A stretch of DNA of 64,000 nt from JANQJA01 sp040880285 (GTDB taxonomy: Bacteria > Pseudomonadota > Gammaproteobacteria > Pseudomonadales > Azotimanducaceae): contig JBBDIT010000077.1 of NCBI GenBank assembly GCA_040880285.1, positions 1-64,000 of the forward strand, given 5' to 3'. Shown piece by piece: positions 45,454 to 54,410 of the stretch (the first letter of the stretch is position 1; every line of letters starts with the position of its first letter). Below the pieces are notes generated by a model. It saw nothing but the letters and a program-made list of their open reading frames with translations. It was not told where the DNA came from and did not search any database. The position numbers and the translations under genes are program-made.

Positions 45454-47146
45454 ACCAGATCATCACAGCCCTTGCGCAACACGCCTGCGACGAGCCGGAT
45501 GCGATCGCCGTCCGGTCGGGCGTCGAGTCACTGACTTATCGGGAGCTGGAATCGCGTGTAGCTCAATGCTGCGAGTGGCTGGTGTCTTTACGCGTCAAAT
45601 CGGTCGCGTACCGAATCGAAAACGGCCTGGATTGGGTGGTGTGNNNNNNNNNNNNNNNNNNNNNNNNNNNNNNNNNNNNNNNNNNNNNNNNNNNNNNNNN
45701 NNNNNNNNNNNNNNNNNNNNNNNNNNNNNNNNNNNNNNNNNNNTACGCGTCAAATCGGTCGCGTACCGAATCGAAAACGGCCTGGATTGGGTGGTGTGCG
45801 ATCTTGCCATCATGAAAGCCGGGATTCACGCGGTCCCGGTGCCGACTTTCTTCTCTGGCCAACAAGTCAAACACGTGCTCAAGGATGCCAGTGCCGATTT
45901 GTACCTGTTTGAGCAAGAGTTCTCTGAACAAGGCTTCTCTGAACAAGGCTTCTCTGAACAAGGCTTCTCTGAACAAGGGTTCGCTGAACAAGGGTTTGAT
46001 ATCGGCGTAAATAACCAGTCTGCAGTGGCGTCGCCAGTGGCACCAGGTCTTGCGTATGTAACATTGCCGCAAACCACGGCGACGCCCGACAACCCGATGA
46101 AAATCACCTATACATCGGGGAGTACGGGACATCCAAGAGGGGTGTGCCTGAACCATGAGACGCTGGCGGGTGTTGCTTCGAGCATTGTCGAGGCGATGGC
46201 AAACCTCACGGTTACCCGGCACCTGTGCTGCCTGCCACTTGCCACGTTGTTGGAGAATGTCGCCGGTCTGTATGCACCGCTGATACGTGGCGTTGAAATC
46301 AATACACTGCCTGGCGTCAGCCTCGGCATCGGAACCAATACTATCGACCTTGCGCAATTTACAGCAGCGCTCAAGGAGACCGGGCCAGACAGTATTATCA
46401 TTGTGCCGCAGCTACTGACGGCGCTGGTGGCACTGGTTCAATTTGGCCTGGTGGACGCTTCGCAATTTACGATGATCGCGGTCGGCGGTGGCCGGGTCAG
46501 TGACCATCTGCTGGAATCCGCAGAAACCCTGGGCCTGCCGGTCTACCAGGGTTATGGCCTGTCTGAATGTGCCTCGGTAGTGTCACTGAACCTGCCGGGT
46601 GCGAATCGGCGAGGTTCAGTCGGCAGGGCGCTGCCGCATGCACGGCTGCAGATCAGCGAAAGCGGAGAAATCCTGGTGAAGGGCCCGGTCATGCACGGCT
46701 ATCTGGGGGATGCCCTGACTGCCGAGGGCTGGTACCCAACCGGTGACCTTGGCCACCTGGATGCTGACGGCTACCTATTTATCGATGGCAGGCGACGTAA
46801 TGTTTTTATCACCGCCTACGGTCGTAACGTAAATCCGGAATGGGTCGAAGCCGCATTGGCGCAGCAACCGGGTATTGCCCAGGCGCTGGTTTACGGTGAA
46901 GGCGAACCCACCAACCTTGCGTTGATCTGGCCGCGGTCTCCCCAGACCAGAGAACAGTTGCAAGAACTGGTTGCGATCGCCAACGGCGAGCTGCCTGACT
47001 ATGCACAAGTCCACGATTTTATCGTCGTGGATGATGCGCTCTTATCCGAAGAAGTGACCGCGAACGGTCGCCTGAAACGTGAGGTGGTTGTAAAACGCTA
47101 CTGGCCATTGATCGCGCAACATTACCAACAAAGAGCAGGGAAATAA
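45450..47146 (+). CDS. AMP-dependent acyl/aryl-CoA-type ligase (contains a false gap)
   Basis: An ANL-superfamily adenylating enzyme. As drawn it contains 100 N, but 55 bases are duplicated on either side. Removing the Ns and one copy gives a continuous 513-residue protein. The P-loop-like YTSGSTGHPRGV, the A5 motif QGYGLSECASV, GWYPTGDLG and the hinge GRRRNVFITAYGRNVNPEWVE are intact, as is the late Lys (RLKRE). It should activate a carboxylic acid as an acyl-AMP. A loop in the N-terminal domain carries five FSEQG-type repeats encoded by a 15 bp tandem array. The stop lies 3 bp before the oxidase gene. Confidence 0.88.
45589..45798. repeat. false assembly gap flanked by a 55 bp exact duplicate
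   Basis: The 55 bases 45589-45643 are identical to 45744-45798, either side of 100 N. Such an end overlap equal to a common k-mer length (55) is the mark of two contigs that overlap but were not merged. Deleting one copy and the Ns restores a single reading frame of 514 codons, which supports the join. Confidence 0.93.
45920..45994 (+). repeat. five tandem 15 bp units encoding FSEQG repeats
   Basis: Units TTCTCTGAACAAGGC start at 45920, 45935, 45950, 45965 and 45980; the last two differ by a base or two. They encode FSEQG four times and FAEQG once, in frame within the ligase. Because the unit is a multiple of three, gain or loss of units changes only loop length. Confidence 0.95.
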
Positions 47147-47149
47147 CCC

Positions 47150-47827
47150 ATGGCCTTTTATGACGATCTTTTGGTGGCAACTGAAGATGACAAACAATAT
47201 CTGCTGTCCGCGCCGATTATTAATGATGTGTTTGAGGGGCGATTCACGCTTGAAACCTACATCGCGTTCCTTAACCAGGCTTATCATCATGTGCGGCATA
47301 CGGTGCCGCTCTTGTCGAATGCTGCCGACAACTTGCGGCCGCACCAGGCGTGGATACGGTCAACGCTGCTTGAATACATGGATGAAGAGGCAGGCCACGA
47401 AGCATGGATTCTGGATGATTTAGCTGCTTGTGGTTGTGATCGCAAGGTCTATGAGCAGGCTGATGCACCGCTGACTTCTGACGTTATGGTGGCCTACTTG
47501 TATGACTATGTGGCACGAAAAAATCCACTGGGCATTTTCGGCATGGTGCTGGTGCTGGAAGGAACAAGTTCCAGCCTGGCGCCTGTAGTCGCCGACATTG
47601 TGCAGGAAAAACTGGCGCTGACGGACGCTGCCATGACCTACCTACGCACCCACGGCGAGCTGGACCAGCATCACATCAATTATTTTGAGCGGGCCATGAA
47701 CCAGGTTGAAGATGCCGCAGATCAGGCCGCAATCATCAACGTGGCGCGTGTCGTCTACCAGCTCTACGGTAACGTGTATCGGGCTATTCCGGCGGCAGCT
47801 GAAGACATTGCGCGGCGGGCGGCATGA
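47150..47827 (+). CDS. haem-oxygenase-like diiron oxidase (TenA/PqqC-like iron-containing redox enzyme)
   Basis: A 225-residue all-helical protein of the HDO (haem-oxygenase-like diiron oxidase) group. Iron-ligand candidates occur in the expected order: Glu80 and His83 (EEAGHE), Glu137 (LEGTS), then His168-x3-Asp172-x2-His175 (HGELDQHH). Characterised relatives include UndA (fatty acid to terminal alkene), BesC and SznF. It is often mis-annotated as TenA, but the TenA active-site Cys is absent. In this operon it may oxidise or decarboxylate the acid activated by the ligase. It begins 3 bp after the ligase stop and overlaps the reductase start by 4 bp. Confidence 0.87.
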   Translation: MAFYDDLLVATEDDKQYLLSAPIINDVFEGRFTLETYIAFLNQAYHHVRHTVPLLSNAADNLRPHQAWIRSTLLEYMDEEAGHEAWILDDLAACGCDRKVYEQADAPLTSDVMVAYLYDYVARKNPLGIFGMVLVLEGTSSSLAPVVADIVQEKLALTDAAMTYLRTHGELDQHHINYFERAMNQVEDAADQAAIINVARVVYQLYGNVYRAIPAAAEDIARRAA

Positions 47828-48606
47828 AGGACCGACGCGTATTGCTAACCGGAGCGACCGGAGGTATCGGCGCGGCACTGGCGCGTGATTTGGTGGCTGC
47901 CGGGGCATTTGTGGTATTGCAGGGACGCAATCAGTCGGCGCTGGAATTGCTGGCAGACAGTCTCGGACAGGCCAATACTGCCATCGTGTGCGGTGATCTC
48001 ACCTGTTCCAGGCAAGTGGAATCAGTGGCGGAAGAGGCACGCAGTCAGCGAGTCAATGTGTTGGTTAATAATGCCGGGGTCAACGAATTCACTATGTTTG
48101 AAACATCGAACCTGGCCAATACGTTTGCCGTCAACGTTACCGGACCCATGCAGCTGACGCAGCTGCTGCTCGGGTATTTCAAATCACTTGGCAACGCGCT
48201 GATTGTCAATATCGGCTCTGCCTTTGGCGCCATCGGCTTTCCCGGCTACGTCACTTATTGCGCCACCAAACATGCGGTCAAAGGCTTCTCGGAAGCACTG
48301 GGCAGGGAACTGTCAGATACGAAAGTGAAAGTGCTCTACGTATCGCCTCGCGCCACTGACACCAAAATGAATTCGTTAGCAGCCCGGCACGCCAATATGG
48401 CGCTGGGTGTGAAGTCAGACACCGCCGGGCGTGTCGCCAATCGTATCCTGCGTGCCATGGACAATGGCGAGCGCCGGTCGCAATTAGGGTTGATCGAAAA
48501 TCTGCAGATTCACCTGAACGCCTTGCTGCCTGCCACCGTTGACCGGGTTATTTCAAAACAGCTACCCATCATCAAACAATTTGCGACACTCAAGGAGCCC
48601 CGCTAA
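47824..48606 (+). CDS. short-chain dehydrogenase/reductase
   Basis: A 260-residue Rossmann-fold NAD(P)H oxidoreductase. The cofactor loop TGATGGIG is at 9-16, NNAG at 82-85, and the catalytic Ser132, Tyr145 and Lys149 (YCATK) are complete. It ends with a longer helical tail (about 215-260), as in membrane-associated or long-chain SDRs. The ATGA overlap with the oxidase and the TAATG overlap with the next gene place it in the middle of the coupled operon. It likely reduces a ketone or aldehyde in the pathway. Confidence 0.9.
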   Translation: MKDRRVLLTGATGGIGAALARDLVAAGAFVVLQGRNQSALELLADSLGQANTAIVCGDLTCSRQVESVAEEARSQRVNVLVNNAGVNEFTMFETSNLANTFAVNVTGPMQLTQLLLGYFKSLGNALIVNIGSAFGAIGFPGYVTYCATKHAVKGFSEALGRELSDTKVKVLYVSPRATDTKMNSLAARHANMALGVKSDTAGRVANRILRAMDNGERRSQLGLIENLQIHLNALLPATVDRVISKQLPIIKQFATLKEPR

Positions 48607-49241
48607 TGAAACCGACGATGAAATACCTGCTGCCCCTGCTAGCGTTACTGTTTGCGACAGCAGCCGTGGTTGCGGCACCGATCGATCCGCTACAGCAAGG
48701 CTGGGCGGTGGCCAACTATGAACTCGAAGGTGACGAGCAAATTGCCGCATTCGAACAATTGATTGTGGATGCGCAGCGAAGTGTCGCACAGTATCCCGAT
48801 GATGCCGGTGTCTATATCTGGCAGGGTATTATCCAGAGCACTTATGCCGGTACCGTCGGTGGTCTTGGTGCGCTTAAGTGGGTCAAGGCGGCCAGGAAAT
48901 CCCTTGAGCAGGCAATGGAGATTGATGCAATGGCCTTGCAAGGCTCCGCCTACACCAGTCTTGGCGCGCTCTACTATCAGGTGCCCGGTTGGCCGATTGC
49001 GTTCGGTAGCGCCAAGAAGGCGCAGGAACTGCTGGAGGCCGCGCTGCAAATCAATCCTGACGGAATCGACCCCAATTACTTTTATGCGGATTTTCTGGTC
49101 AACCAGAAGGAATACGACCGTGCCAGGCTGGTATTGATCAAGGCCCTGGCTGCAGACGCACGCCCCGGCCGCGAATTGGCTGACAATGGCCGGCGCAACG
49201 AAATCAGGCAGCTGCTGGCAAGAATCGACGGCGAAAGCTGA
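48606..49241 (+). CDS. secreted TPR-like repeat protein
   Basis: A 211-residue exported protein. A signal peptide runs to about residue 23 (AAVVAA). The rest is alpha-helical with at least three tetratricopeptide-like pairs (SLEQAMEIDAMALQG, ELLEAALQINPDGID, ARLVLIKALAADARPG). No catalytic residues are seen. It starts inside the TAATG at the end of the reductase gene and is the last of the operon, 10 bp from the stop of the opposing receptor gene. It may be a periplasmic scaffold for the pathway or receptor. Confidence 0.82.
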   Translation: MKPTMKYLLPLLALLFATAAVVAAPIDPLQQGWAVANYELEGDEQIAAFEQLIVDAQRSVAQYPDDAGVYIWQGIIQSTYAGTVGGLGALKWVKAARKSLEQAMEIDAMALQGSAYTSLGALYYQVPGWPIAFGSAKKAQELLEAALQINPDGIDPNYFYADFLVNQKEYDRARLVLIKALAADARPGRELADNGRRNEIRQLLARIDGES

Positions 49242-49251
49242 GGGGCTGGCA

Positions 49252-51516
49252 TCAGAACTGCCAGAAGATCTCAACAAACGGCAAGATGGTGGGGCCATGC
49301 CGTGGTCTTGCTACCAGCGCATTGTTCACCAACTGATATTCAAAACCAATGGTATTGTCACGATTCAGCAGGTTGGTCGCACCCAGGTCCAGCTGAATCT
49401 CGTCATTGCCAACCTGCCAGGTTCGTGACAACTTGATATCAAGGCTGCCGTAGTTCCCGAATCGTTGTGAGTTACGATCTGGCGCAGAGACACTTGAACC
49501 ATCATAGGTCAACGGCGTGGTAAGCCAGCCATTGTGGTAACTCGCCGTGACGGCGACATCCCATTGCCCAAACCGTTTCAGCGCGCCCAGGTTGGCGCTG
49601 CGGGTCTGGTCCCAGCTTCTGTACACCTCGATGCCATCGACCGTGTCCTTGACGGTGGCATAGCTGTAATTGGCCCACCACTCATAATCGGCAAGCTGGC
49701 CTGTCGCCGATATTTCAACGCCTTTGGCCACAAAGCTTTGAGGTGAGATACGGACCCGGTCGACCTGCAACTCCGGTAGCAGGCTAAGCGGATTTGTCAG
49801 ATTTTCAAAATAGTCGTTGGTATCAGTGCCGCGTTTTCGGTACAGGTCCAGCCTGACTTCGACGCCGGTATCAAAGATGTAGCGGACACCTGCGATCGCA
49901 TGCTCGGCCTTTTGCGGCAACTGGAAGGTCTCAATACCGTCGCTGACTTTGAGTTCGTGCAAACCTTCTGCCTGGGTGAATTCGCCCCAACCGATTCGCA
50001 ACTGTGTGCGTTGGCCAGGTTCATACAGCAGATTGATGCGCGGGCTGAGTTGGCTGGCGTGGATGTCATGCTCGTAATGCTGGAGATCGAACCGGACGCC
50101 GGTCTCGATGGTCGCGGTACTCATGAGGCGCAGCCGTAGATTGGTATAGATTGCGCCCTGGTGTCCTCGCTTGAGTAAATTGATTGACTGCGCGGCCAAG
50201 ACGCCAGTATTGCCAAGCATTGCAAACGCGGGGTCAACCGCACGCGTGGCAGCATAGTCGTATGCAGCATTAACGTAACGGTAATCCCACCCCACCTTGA
50301 GATGCATCCAGTCCGCTGGCAGTGCTTCGAGAGCCTGCTTGATGTTGTACACCGTAAGTTCGCTGCGATCATCGAGTGCACCGATGACCTGGCCAGCCTT
50401 ATCGACTACACCCTGGCGGTCGTCGTTGACGCCGCCGACGCTAAACCAGGTATCCATATAAGTGGACTCGGACCAGTCGTGCGACCATTTGAGCCACAAG
50501 TAAGTATTGCTGGTATGACTGGTTGCGATCTCGGAGCCAGTCGAATTGTTGATTTCGATGTCATCGCCAAACCAGAGCAGATTAAGCGAGAGCGTGTCGC
50601 CATCGCCTGGCTCAAATTCGTATCGCCCATAAAAATCGGCAAAACCTGGTGAGCCGGGATTGTGACTGGCGAGCCGCGTGAACAGGTTGAGCGTACTCTG
50701 GCGTGCGCTAACGAGCCAGCGCTTGTGCGCACCGGGCCGAGACTGGAAATACGACGCATTCAAAACACCAAATCCGGCGATGCGCGCCTCGTCTGATAAC
50801 TGCAGTGGCTCGATCACCATTGCCGCGCTTAATCGATCGCCCAGTTCAACCGGAAAGCCGCCGGAGTAGAAGTCGACGGAGTCGATCACCCGGGCATCGA
50901 AGCCGCTAAAGAGGCTGCTGAAGCGTGCGAAGTGAAATGGCTCGTACAACCGGATGCCATCAAACAGGATCAGGGTTTCATCTTCATTGCCGCCGCGAAC
51001 CCGTGGTTTTGCAGAAACTCCCACCGACGCACTGCCTGGCAGTTGGTTAACAATGCGAATGGCATCATTACCTGTGGCCGGACGCAGTGACAGGTCATCC
51101 CGTGCCAGAAGGCTTGAACGAGTCTGGTCGCGCATCAGTAAACGGTAACGACTCGATGTGACGATAAGTTCTTCAAGGCGTGGACGCGGTGCATCGAACC
51201 CTGGCTCGACCGGTTCGACCGGCGCCATTGGGGGAATAGCCTTGCGCTCTACGACCCAGACATTCGGTGCCGCCAGGCGCAAGGTTAAATTGAAAGCGGC
51301 GAGGGCGTGTTTGACCTTGGCCAGCGTGATTTCAAGTTCGGGATCGAACGTCACCGAATACTGCGAAGAAACCGCGTCGGTGCTGAACAGAACTTGCAGC
51401 CCGGCCTCGTTAGCGCGGGTCAGGTATTCAGCAAGTGAGATTGTCTCATCCGCGTGAATCGCAAAGGTCGATACGAGTGCCAGCAAGAAAATGAGTCGAC
51501 GGGATACAAAAGCCAA
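49252..51516 (-). CDS. TonB-dependent outer-membrane receptor with N-terminal STN domain
   Basis: A 754-residue receptor. The signal peptide ends at TFAIHA (about 22). Residues 23-95 form an STN signalling domain (ISLAEYLTRANEAGLQVLF...), 120-230 the plug (LPGSASVGVSAKPRVRGG, EDETLILFDGIRLYEP) and the rest a beta-barrel ending in a terminal Phe (FWQF). STN-bearing receptors signal ligand binding to a FecR anti-sigma factor, and here that gene and an ECF sigma gene lie directly upstream. The start is TTG 51516 with AAGG 7 bases upstream. The ligand is unknown; the convergent synthesis operon suggests an endogenous product. Confidence 0.9.
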   Translation of the reverse strand: MAFVSRRLIFLLALVSTFAIHADETISLAEYLTRANEAGLQVLFSTDAVSSQYSVTFDPELEITLAKVKHALAAFNLTLRLAAPNVWVVERKAIPPMAPVEPVEPGFDAPRPRLEELIVTSSRYRLLMRDQTRSSLLARDDLSLRPATGNDAIRIVNQLPGSASVGVSAKPRVRGGNEDETLILFDGIRLYEPFHFARFSSLFSGFDARVIDSVDFYSGGFPVELGDRLSAAMVIEPLQLSDEARIAGFGVLNASYFQSRPGAHKRWLVSARQSTLNLFTRLASHNPGSPGFADFYGRYEFEPGDGDTLSLNLLWFGDDIEINNSTGSEIATSHTSNTYLWLKWSHDWSESTYMDTWFSVGGVNDDRQGVVDKAGQVIGALDDRSELTVYNIKQALEALPADWMHLKVGWDYRYVNAAYDYAATRAVDPAFAMLGNTGVLAAQSINLLKRGHQGAIYTNLRLRLMSTATIETGVRFDLQHYEHDIHASQLSPRINLLYEPGQRTQLRIGWGEFTQAEGLHELKVSDGIETFQLPQKAEHAIAGVRYIFDTGVEVRLDLYRKRGTDTNDYFENLTNPLSLLPELQVDRVRISPQSFVAKGVEISATGQLADYEWWANYSYATVKDTVDGIEVYRSWDQTRSANLGALKRFGQWDVAVTASYHNGWLTTPLTYDGSSVSAPDRNSQRFGNYGSLDIKLSRTWQVGNDEIQLDLGATNLLNRDNTIGFEYQLVNNALVARPRHGPTILPFVEIFWQF

Positions 51517-51550
51517 TGATTCGCCTTGGGATGTGACAACCTGATGTGGA

Positions 51551-52537
51551 TTACCTGGCTATAGTAATCGTGATCGCGTTGGAAGACACGCGTCGAAAGT
51601 CAGTGGTCGCAAGCACCACATCCAGCGACTCGCGTGGCGTCAAGCCGGCAATGGAACCATGCAGGATTGTCCTGCCGGCCTGCTGCTCAGCTTGTGGTGA
51701 ATCATATAAAAGCGCCTCGCCGGTCTCGTGGGCAACCCAGGTGAGGTAATCGTGCAGCGATGCGCCTTCAATCCGGAAAGGCGCCGCGGCGCGCTGTGCC
51801 CATTGCCAACTGGGATCGTTGGCCGGTACCGTAGAGAAAGTCAACCGGTTTTCGGCACTCATCTGGATACGCTCACCGGCGGCAGCGACCTGGTCGATTC
51901 GATCGTTGCTGACCCTGACCCGGCCGTCGCGGACCTGTACTCGCCAGGCGTTGGGTACCAGCCTCACTTCAAATCGTGTGCCGATTTCGCGGGCGACACC
52001 GTAGCGCGTATGGATATCGACATTTGCATCTGCTTTGGCATTGGAATCAATGTATACGGCGCCAGCTGCAAGAGATATGCGCTGCGTACTGTCCAGCCTG
52101 ATACTGGAATCCTGGTCAATTCGTACGTTGGATCCGGTTGCGAGTTTCAGGTTGACGAAGCTGTCACGTTCTGTGCGAAGTGATGTCGCGTCGAGTCCGC
52201 GCGCCGGGTCAAGTGGCTGCCAGTTACCATCAGCGTCAAGGTACTGAACCTGGCCGATTGCCGTTTCGACCACCGCAATGGCCTCAGGTGCAGGGGCGGG
52301 CACAAGCAGGTACCAGCCAGCCGCCATGGTGACCAGAATCGATGCGGCAATGGCCAACCCGCGCACACGAAATGATTTCCTGCGATCGACTTCCTGGCGC
52401 CAGGCGGCTTTGACAGCCTGCCGGACGTCGGCTTCGACGCCAGTCGGTGGTGCCTGGCGTTTGCCAACTTGCTGTAACAACCTTGCGAGCTGCTGTTCGT
52501 TCATTGGATGGTTCTGGCTATCGTCTTGTTCAGACAT
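51551..52537 (-). CDS. FecR-type anti-sigma/sensor with C-terminal STN-like domain
   Basis: A 328-residue transmembrane regulator. The N-terminal cytoplasmic part (1-60) binds the sigma factor, one membrane helix spans about 62-80 (GLAIAASILVTMAAGWYLL), and the periplasmic FecR domain lies at about 95-230. Residues 260-328 (ASLHDYLTWVAHETGEALLY... FRRVSSNAITITIAR) look like an STN or secretin short domain, the same type that the receptor carries. Such domains may pair across the periplasm. The start overlaps the sigma-factor stop by 8 bp. Confidence 0.9.
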   Translation of the reverse strand: MSEQDDSQNHPMNEQQLARLLQQVGKRQAPPTGVEADVRQAVKAAWRQEVDRRKSFRVRGLAIAASILVTMAAGWYLLVPAPAPEAIAVVETAIGQVQYLDADGNWQPLDPARGLDATSLRTERDSFVNLKLATGSNVRIDQDSSIRLDSTQRISLAAGAVYIDSNAKADANVDIHTRYGVAREIGTRFEVRLVPNAWRVQVRDGRVRVSNDRIDQVAAAGERIQMSAENRLTFSTVPANDPSWQWAQRAAAPFRIEGASLHDYLTWVAHETGEALLYDSPQAEQQAGRTILHGSIAGLTPRESLDVVLATTDFRRVSSNAITITIAR

Positions 52538-53138
52538 TCAGGTAGCCCCCCTCGCTAAAAAGTTGAGGTGAGAGTTTTTTCAATGCGTCGCGAAACGCGT
52601 TACGCGCCCGGGCCAGCATCGACTGTGCAGCGAGCTCCGTTACATTGAGGCGCTGCGCAATTTCTGTGACCGAGACGCCTTCGATATATTTCCACTCCAG
52701 CGCCTGGCCATAGTTACTGGGCAAGAAGTCGAGAACTTCCTGGATCAACCGCCTTAATTGCAGGCCCTGGTAACCGGCTTCCGGACTGTCCGCATCGGCA
52801 GTCTCCAGCGATTCCAGTATCGGACGAATGGCATCGTCATCCTGGGGGACCACCGGGACAGATCGTGCGAGGCGACGAAAGTGGCCGTTAATTTCATTTC
52901 TACAAATCTGGCACAACCAGGTAAACATTGCTGCTTCTCCACGGTAGCTCGACATGGCACGGACCGCATTCATCAGTGTTGCCTGGACCACATCCTTTGC
53001 GGCCTGCTCATCCGATTCGAGCCGGGTAAGCGCAAAGCGATATAACCTCGGGAAGAAGTCATCGAAAAATGCATTGAACTGGGCCTCATCACCCTTTACG
53101 AGTGACCGGGCCAGAGCCAGATCCTTTTCGTGTCGCAA
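52530..53138 (-). CDS. ECF sigma factor (sigma-70 family, FecI-like)
   Basis: A 202-residue extracytoplasmic-function sigma factor. Region 2 (FPRLYRFALTRLESDEQAAKDVVQATLMNAVRA) and region 4 (YIEGVSVTEIAQRLNVTELAAQSMLARARNAFRD) are both clear, joined by a variable linker. It is expected to be held by the FecR protein next to it and released when the receptor binds its ligand. It is the first gene of the sigma-FecR-receptor transcript. The start is TTG 53138 with AGGA 6 bases upstream. Confidence 0.92.
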   Translation of the reverse strand: MRHEKDLALARSLVKGDEAQFNAFFDDFFPRLYRFALTRLESDEQAAKDVVQATLMNAVRAMSSYRGEAAMFTWLCQICRNEINGHFRRLARSVPVVPQDDDAIRPILESLETADADSPEAGYQGLQLRRLIQEVLDFLPSNYGQALEWKYIEGVSVTEIAQRLNVTELAAQSMLARARNAFRDALKKLSPQLFSEGGYLNV

Positions 53139-53349
53139 TGCGCGTCCTGTCGGCCGTTTTATGGAGTATTAGAGTCTATCCTGGGCAAAATCATTCGCCG
53201 CCGCCATGATATCAGTCGAGTATTTTGCAGGCTTGACCCGAACACTGCCATGCAAGCATGCTCAGCTGACCAGGTGATCAGGTGATCATGATACCGACAG
53301 CACTCTGACCGCAGATAGACAGCAGACAGACAGCAATTGAGGATCGACA

Positions 53350-54405
53350 ATGAATAACCCCCGCGCCCTGTTGAAACCAGAATCCATCGCCACGGGATTG
53401 CCGCCGCTGCCACCGCAACCGGCCGATGTGGCCTGGCCCACCGAAAGTTGGGACAGGGCGGAGCCGGGCGTGCGCGACCCGGCGCAATGGACCCGTCTCA
53501 CCAATGAAATCTTCGACCTGACCGCGGCCCAGGGCGTCACCTATGCGTTGCTGGTCGTCAAGGACGGCAAGCTGGTGTATGAACGCTATGACGCCGGTGC
53601 CAATGCTTTTTACCTGCAATACTCCTGGTCGATGGCAAAGAGCGTGACCCAGGCACTGGTGGGCATCCTCGCCAGGCAAGGCCGGCTCGATATCTATGCG
53701 CCGGCAGCGGTACCGGAATGGCAGCAGGATGAACGCGCCGGGATCACCCTCGACCAACTGCTACGCATGTCGAGCGGACTTGCATTCAACGAGGATTATG
53801 TCGATGGCCAGGTTTCCGATGTCATCCCCATGCTGCAATTTGACGGGCGCCACGATACCGGCGCCTTTGCGGCCGCCAAACCGCTGATCCACCCGCCCGG
53901 TAGCTTCTGGTCCTATAGTAGTGGCACCACCAACATCATTTGCCGGCTACTCAAAGAGACCATCGGAGGTGGTGCTTCCGGCATGTTGCAGTTTATGAAT
54001 GACGAACTGTTTGAACCCATCGGGATTCGCTCTGCCACTCCCAGGTTTGATACCTCCGGCACCTTTATCGGCTCCTCGTTTCTGTTGGCGACGCCGCAGG
54101 ACTTTGCCAGGTTCGGGCTACTTTACCTGCGCGGCGGCAGCTGGGACGGCAAGGAAATCCTGCCGCGTGAATGGGTCGACTATGCCCGCACACCGACCTA
54201 TCGCGATGAGACTTCCTGTTATGGCGCCCACTGGTGGATGAAGCCGGATGACCCGGACGTATTCTACTGCGGCGGTTATGACGGCCAGCGCATCGCCTGT
54301 TTTCCACGCCAGGATCTGGTGATCGTCCGGTGCGGCCGCACCCCGGTTAATGAAGTGGACTATATCTGGGACCGCTTTTACGGCATCGCCGGGTTATTCG
54401 ACTAA
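53350..54405 (+). CDS. serine hydrolase, class C beta-lactamase/6-aminohexanoate hydrolase-like
   Basis: A 351-residue beta-lactamase-fold hydrolase. The nucleophile pair Ser94-x-x-Lys97 is in YSWSMAKS, and the Tyr motif in FWSYSSGT near 190. The third element is atypical: the usual KTG or HxG segment is read as YCGGYDGQR near 320. Relatives include 6-aminohexanoate-oligomer hydrolase and esterases. No signal peptide. GAGGA precedes ATG 53350. It lies 5 bp from the FAD monooxygenase, so the two likely share a transcript. Confidence 0.87.
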   Translation: MNNPRALLKPESIATGLPPLPPQPADVAWPTESWDRAEPGVRDPAQWTRLTNEIFDLTAAQGVTYALLVVKDGKLVYERYDAGANAFYLQYSWSMAKSVTQALVGILARQGRLDIYAPAAVPEWQQDERAGITLDQLLRMSSGLAFNEDYVDGQVSDVIPMLQFDGRHDTGAFAAAKPLIHPPGSFWSYSSGTTNIICRLLKETIGGGASGMLQFMNDELFEPIGIRSATPRFDTSGTFIGSSFLLATPQDFARFGLLYLRGGSWDGKEILPREWVDYARTPTYRDETSCYGAHWWMKPDDPDVFYCGGYDGQRIACFPRQDLVIVRCGRTPVNEVDYIWDRFYGIAGLFD

Positions 54406-54410
54406 ACCCC

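Noticed and set aside
45320..47146. A 608-codon version of the ligase beginning inside the hemolysin gene
   Set aside because: It enters the ligase frame only through the N run; the real start is the ATGA at 45450 after collapsing the false gap.
47150..47827. TenA thiaminase or transcription regulator as its relatives are often labelled
   Set aside because: The iron-ligand pattern of HDO enzymes is present while the TenA catalytic Cys is not.
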